Part shown: piece by piece, positions 6,203 to 8,331 of the stretch
How the letters are laid out: the number at the start of each line of letters is the position of its first letter
How positions within the stretch are numbered: the first letter of the stretch is position 1
From: Chloroflexota bacterium
GTDB taxonomy: Bacteria; Chloroflexota; Limnocylindria; Limnocylindrales; CSP1-4
Length of the DNA: 8,331 nucleotides
NCBI GenBank assembly: GCA_013694835.1
Contig: JACDBP010000016.1
Location: 1-8,331, forward strand
Reading direction: 5' to 3'
Notes under the pieces: generated by a model
Database searches by the model: none
The model's input: only the letters and a program-made list of their open reading frames with translations
What the model was told of the DNA's origin: nothing
Program-made: the position numbers and the translations under genes

Positions 6203-6233
6203 CCTGCAGGCACGCTACGTGTGCCCTGTCAGG
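6203..6233. promoter_or_regulatory. Inverted repeat in the yggT/GNAT divergent gap, possible operator
   Basis: GGCAC (6209-6213) and GTGCC (6221-6225) are exact inverted arms around seven bases. Outer arms CCTG (6203-6206) and CAGG (6230-6233) extend the symmetry after an unpaired stretch. The position, about 70 bases upstream of the yggT-like start and 47 ahead of the GNAT start, suits a regulator of either gene. GC-rich sequence makes short dyads common, so this is tentative. No convincing -35/-10 pair was found in this gap. Confidence 0.3.
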
Positions 6234-6279
6234 CCCTTGCAGTCACGTCACGGCCCAGTCACGACGAGGAGCGGCAACG

Positions 6280-6894
6280 ATGGAGCCCGCGAGCGGCGGC
6301 CACCACCCGATGATCCGCGGGGAGCGCGTCTGGCTGCGCCCGAGTGAACCGACCGACATCGACCTGTTCCTTGGCTGGCTCAACGACGCCGAGACCGCCG
6401 CGTTCCTCGCGCTGCGGTCACCGATCGGTCGTGCGGCGGAGGAGCGCTGGGTGGAGCGGATGCTGGAGAGCCACGGCAAGGACACCTTCCACTTCGTGAT
6501 GTGCCGGCTCTCGGACGATCGTCCGATCGGCAGCATCGCGCTGCACGAGGTCGATCACGTGAACGGAAACGCCGGTGTCGGGGTCGCCATCGGCGAGAAG
6601 CCCCTCTGGGGCAAGGGCTATGGCACGGACGCCATGAATGCGTTGCTCGACTTTGCTTTCGGCGAGTTGCGTCTCGAGCGGGTCTGGCTGGATGTCTATG
6701 CAGGCAACGAGCGCGGCCAGCGCTCGTATCTGAAGTCGGGTTTCACGCTCGAGGGTACGCTCCGACGCGCTCATTTCGCCCGCGGTGAGTACCTGGACGT
6801 CCACAGGATGGGCATCCTGCGCGCCGAGTGGCTCGCCCTCCCCCGCCCCCGGAGCTGGGAGCTGACCGCACGCGACCTCCCCCGCAGCGATTGA
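6280..6894 (+). CDS. GNAT-family N-acetyltransferase (RimJ/SpeG-like)
   Basis: Transfers an acetyl group from acetyl-CoA to an amine; the substrate is unknown and could be a protein N-terminus, a polyamine or a small amine. The 204-residue product opens with IRGERVWLRPSEPTDIDLFLGWLND (12-36), the usual first strand and helix of RimJ-like enzymes. It has PIGSIALHEVD (82-92), the acetyl-CoA pyrophosphate-binding loop LWGKGYGTDAM (109-119, family pattern Q/RxxGxG/A), LERVWLDVYAGNERGQRSYLKSGF (132-155, motif B with the Asn and the YxKxGF end) and EGTLRRAHFARGEYLDVHRMGIL (158-180). The last 20 residues are a Pro/Arg-rich tail beyond the fold. ATG at 6280 is chosen because AGGAG sits eight bases ahead; the open frame upstream to 6172 has no ribosome site. 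It stands alone, divergent from the yggT-like gene. Confidence 0.92.
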   Translation: MEPASGGHHPMIRGERVWLRPSEPTDIDLFLGWLNDAETAAFLALRSPIGRAAEERWVERMLESHGKDTFHFVMCRLSDDRPIGSIALHEVDHVNGNAGVGVAIGEKPLWGKGYGTDAMNALLDFAFGELRLERVWLDVYAGNERGQRSYLKSGFTLEGTLRRAHFARGEYLDVHRMGILRAEWLALPRPRSWELTARDLPRSD

Positions 6895-7124
6895 GCTTCA
6901 GGTGGAGCAGTCGGTCGGCTCAGCCTCAGTAGTCGCTGGGCAGAACTCCGGCCTCGGCCGCCAAGGTGTCCGGTACCCGGGTCGGCGGCGCCGGATGGAG
7001 TCGCGGGAGATGCGGCACCCGGCGAACTCTCCACGACCACGGTCTGGTTCATGGTCGGATGGACTCTCTGTGGTGCCGCAGGCCGGCCTCGCCAGGCGAG
7101 ACCGAGCCAGTCAAGGGTGGAAGC
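6895..7124. other. Gene-free stretch between GNAT gene and tRNA-Asn
   Basis: No convincing gene is seen here on either strand. A frame on the plus strand through this region continues across the tRNA and is spurious. At 7085-7103 an imperfect dyad (GGCCTCGCC-A-GGCGAGACC) could form a hairpin downstream of the tRNA on the minus strand, but it has no T-run. No copy of the tRNA 3' end that would mark an integrated element was found. Confidence 0.5.
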
Positions 7125-7199
7125 TGGCTCCGGCGGTAGGATTCGAACCTACGACATGGCGGTTAACAGCCGCCCGCTCTACCACTGAGCTACGCCGGA
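7125..7199 (-). tRNA. tRNA-Asn, anticodon GTT, CCA encoded
   Basis: The minus strand folds as a complete cloverleaf: acceptor stem TCCGGCG/CGCCGGA, D arm GCTC-AGTGGTA-GAGC, anticodon stem GGCGG/CCGCC around loop CTGTTAA, five-base variable region ATGTC, T arm GTAGG-TTCGAAT-CCTAC. The anticodon GTT (plus-strand bases 7165-7167) reads Asn codons AAC and AAU. The discriminator is G, as expected for tRNA-Asn, and CCA follows directly in the DNA (7127-7125). The body is 72 bases, 75 with CCA. All stems pair perfectly, so it should be functional. Confidence 0.97.
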
Positions 7200-7250
7200 G
7201 TGAAAGGGCCGCCGATGGCGGCTCGATCCGCGTGGCGCGGGCCGCGAAGA

Positions 7251-7259
7251 AGGATAGCA
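7251..7259 (-). promoter_or_regulatory. Possible extended -10 element for tRNA-Asn
   Basis: On the minus strand 7259-7251 reads TGCTATCCT, resembling an extended -10 (TGnTATAAT) with four of six core matches, about 50 bases upstream of the tRNA 5' end. No matching -35 hexamer is evident, so support is weak. Confidence 0.25.
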
Positions 7260-7337
7260 TCGGCCACAGTGACTGGCGCCCGAGTGTCCTGGGGCGAGGT
7301 CGCGGGCGCCCGGGCTCCCGGCCCGGATCGCCTCCGG

Positions 7338-7712
7338 CTACATGGTGCCGATGGCGATGATGTTCCCGTCCGGGTCGGTGAACCAGGCGGCCTTCTGCCC
7401 ACCCAGATCGGCAACGTGGTCGACGGTCTTGATGCCAGGCATGTCGTAGTCCTCGAATCGGACGCCCTTCGCCTCCAGGTCGCGGACCATCTGCGCGACG
7501 TCATCGACCTCGAAGGTTGCGATCGTCTGCGGCGCCGGACTGTGCTCTGGCCGGAGGTACACCAGGATCGCGGTGCCGGCGCCGGCCGTGAAGACGATGC
7601 CGGCGGGATCCTCGGACATCACGCCAAGCCCGAGCGTTTCGGTGTAGAAGCGGCGCGCGCGTTCCAGGTCGGCTGTGGCGACGACCGCCGCCACGCGGCT
7701 GTCCTTGAGCAT
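7338..7712 (-). CDS. VOC-superfamily protein (glyoxalase/bleomycin-resistance fold), probably metal-free
   Basis: A 124-residue single-unit vicinal-oxygen-chelate fold protein. It shows two beta-alpha-beta-beta-beta modules: module one RVAAVVATADLERARRFYTETLGLG (6-30) with VFTAGAGTAILVYLRP (40-55), module two TIATFEVDDVAQMVRDLEAKGVRF (63-86) ending in KAAWFTDPDGNIIAIGTM (107-124). Such proteins include glyoxalase I, extradiol dioxygenases, antibiotic-binding proteins and many of unknown role. Usual metal ligands are missing: the first strand lacks the leading His, and the C-terminal DPDGNxxE glutamate is Ala120. It is therefore more likely a binding protein than a classical glyoxalase. ATG at 7712 is chosen over upstream starts because GGAG lies five bases ahead and the fold begins there. 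It lies downstream of the broken sigma locus on the same strand. Confidence 0.88.
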   Translation of the reverse strand: MLKDSRVAAVVATADLERARRFYTETLGLGVMSEDPAGIVFTAGAGTAILVYLRPEHSPAPQTIATFEVDDVAQMVRDLEAKGVRFEDYDMPGIKTVDHVADLGGQKAAWFTDPDGNIIAIGTM

Positions 7713-7772
7713 CTCGACTCCAGGTGGCCTTGCTCTCCCCCAGATCGTGAGGATACGCCGACTGTCCATCCC

Positions 7773-8098
7773 TCAGCCGCCAGGGAGCCCCCAGCCGCCG
7801 GAGGCACGTTCCCGGGAAATCGACGCGGCGATTTGCCCGGACGCTTGGTCCGATACCGTACGAGCCGACGCCCGGCCCCCGAAGGCTCGTGGGGACGCCC
7901 CAGCCTGAGCGCCCGCTTGAGTCGTGATCAATGGCCGGATCACTGAGAAGCTGAAGTCGATCGTCTTCATCATCAGGTCGAGCACCCGCCGCTCCTCCGC
8001 GTGATCGCCCTCGATCGAGTCCGTGGTGACGCGCAGTACGGCTCCGCCCTCCAGGGGAACGAGGTACTCGTAGACGAGCGTCCCGGCCGGCAGGCAGG
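7773..8098 (-). pseudogene. C-terminal remnant of an unidentified protein, fused out of frame to a sigma-factor remnant
   Basis: In a different frame from the sigma piece, the minus strand from about 8093 reads LPAGTLVYEYLVPLEGGAVL and continues through VTTDSIEGDHAEERRVLDLMMKT to IDFSF near 7947. This looks like the well-formed last strands and helix of a real domain: alternating hydrophobic strands, then an amphipathic helix, resembling the tails of PsbP-like or anti-sigma-associated extracytoplasmic proteins. That family guess is weak. Beyond IDFSF the frame decays into low-complexity Ala/Gly/Arg text to the stop at 7773. It has no start or ribosome site of its own, so it is read as the tail of a gene whose body was lost. 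Confidence 0.55.
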
Positions 8099-8284
8099 AT
8101 CGCGCCACGCCCGAAACAGCGCCTCCTGAAGGGCGTCCTCCGCCCGGCTGGGATCCCTGAGGATGAGGCCGGCGAGCCCGTGCAGCCGCCTGAGCTCGGG
8201 CACGACCAGAGCCGAGAAGGCGTCGTGGTCGCCGTCCCTGGCCCGCTGCACGAGCCCTTGCTCCGAACCGTCACCCGCGGGCAC
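8099..8284 (-). pseudogene. Truncated ECF-type RNA polymerase sigma factor (region 2 start only)
   Basis: From GTG at 8284 the frame gives about 62 residues typical of the start of an ECF sigma-70 factor: EQGLVQRARDGDHDAFSALV (8-27), then VPELRRLHGLAGLILRDPSRAEDALQEALFRAWRD. This covers region 2.1-2.2, with the family's AEDALQEAFLRAWR-like core that binds RNA polymerase. Similarity stops at about 8099; the frame then continues as Ser/Arg/Pro-rich text to a stop at 7973. The -10-recognising region 2.4 and all of region 4 are absent. A simple frameshift would leave them in another frame, and they are not there, so sequence has been deleted. An in-frame stop precedes GTG 8284, and the ribosome site is weak. 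It is most likely inactive. Confidence 0.75.
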
Positions 8285-8331
8285 GCGCGATCCAGGCTGG
8301 TACGCCTGCGCTCAACCGCGCGCTGTCGTCC

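Noticed and set aside
6550..6565. TCACGTGA-containing stretch resembling the centre of parS
   Set aside because: Only the 8-base core matches; the outer parS bases do not. It lies inside the GNAT coding sequence (Asp-His-Val-Asn codons).
6771..7052. 93-residue minus-strand frame overlapping the GNAT end
   Set aside because: It overlaps a firm gene antisense and has low-complexity Ser/Arg/Pro text and no ribosome site.
6895..7199. Integrated element at the tRNA-Asn 3' end
   Set aside because: No integrase, no repeated tRNA 3' end and no shift in gene content were found.
6902..7360. Plus-strand 152-residue frame containing VGFEPTTWRLTAARSTTELRR
   Set aside because: This string is the antisense translation of the tRNA-Asn gene, a well-known false protein in databases. 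The frame crosses the whole tRNA and has no ribosome site.

Overview
The window is a piece of a GC-rich bacterial chromosome. I read ten genes or gene remnants plus one tRNA. Long GTG/TTG-started reading frames, heavy G/C third positions and abundant antisense shadow frames fit either Actinobacteria or the high-GC soil and freshwater Chloroflexota (Limnocylindria-like). I lean to the latter because of the unusual ParB, the small unnamed gene beside YggT and the overall protein style, but this is inference; a single-copy marker outside the window would be needed to decide.

Layout, left to right. 1-2298 (minus strand): two subunit genes of a biotin-dependent acyl-CoA carboxylase. The carboxyltransferase comes first in the direction of transcription and the biotin carboxylase follows, running off the left edge. 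2299-2506: a divergent control region with one perfect DnaA box, one near-perfect inverted partner, a possible -10 element and a perfect 12-bp palindrome placed like an operator. 2507-4286 (plus strand): an overlapping parA-parB pair, ParA with all expected ATPase motifs and ParB with a normal core but non-standard ends. 4287-4307: a tiny convergent gap with a possible hairpin. 4308-6133 (minus strand): a probable three-gene run in the order yggT-like membrane protein, unnamed 121-residue protein, UbiA-family prenyltransferase. 6280-6894 (plus strand): a RimJ/SpeG-like GNAT acetyltransferase, divergent from the yggT-like gene. 6895-7124: no gene seen. 7125-7199 (minus strand): tRNA-Asn(GTT) with encoded CCA. 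7338-7712 (minus strand): a VOC-fold (glyoxalase/bleomycin-resistance-like) protein. 7773-8284 (minus strand): a broken locus in which the start of an ECF sigma factor is joined out of frame to the tail of an unrelated protein.

How the parts relate: the carboxylase pair probably handles propionyl-CoA or a similar short acyl-CoA (Asp at the position that sets acyl specificity). ParA and ParB would segregate the replicon, with a parS site expected elsewhere since none is seen here. UbiA and YggT are both membrane proteins, and the unnamed gene between them is the least explained gene in the window. I see no CRISPR array, transposase, phage gene or obvious defence system. The most interesting items are the parAB control region, the divergent ParB ends and the collapsed sigma-factor locus.
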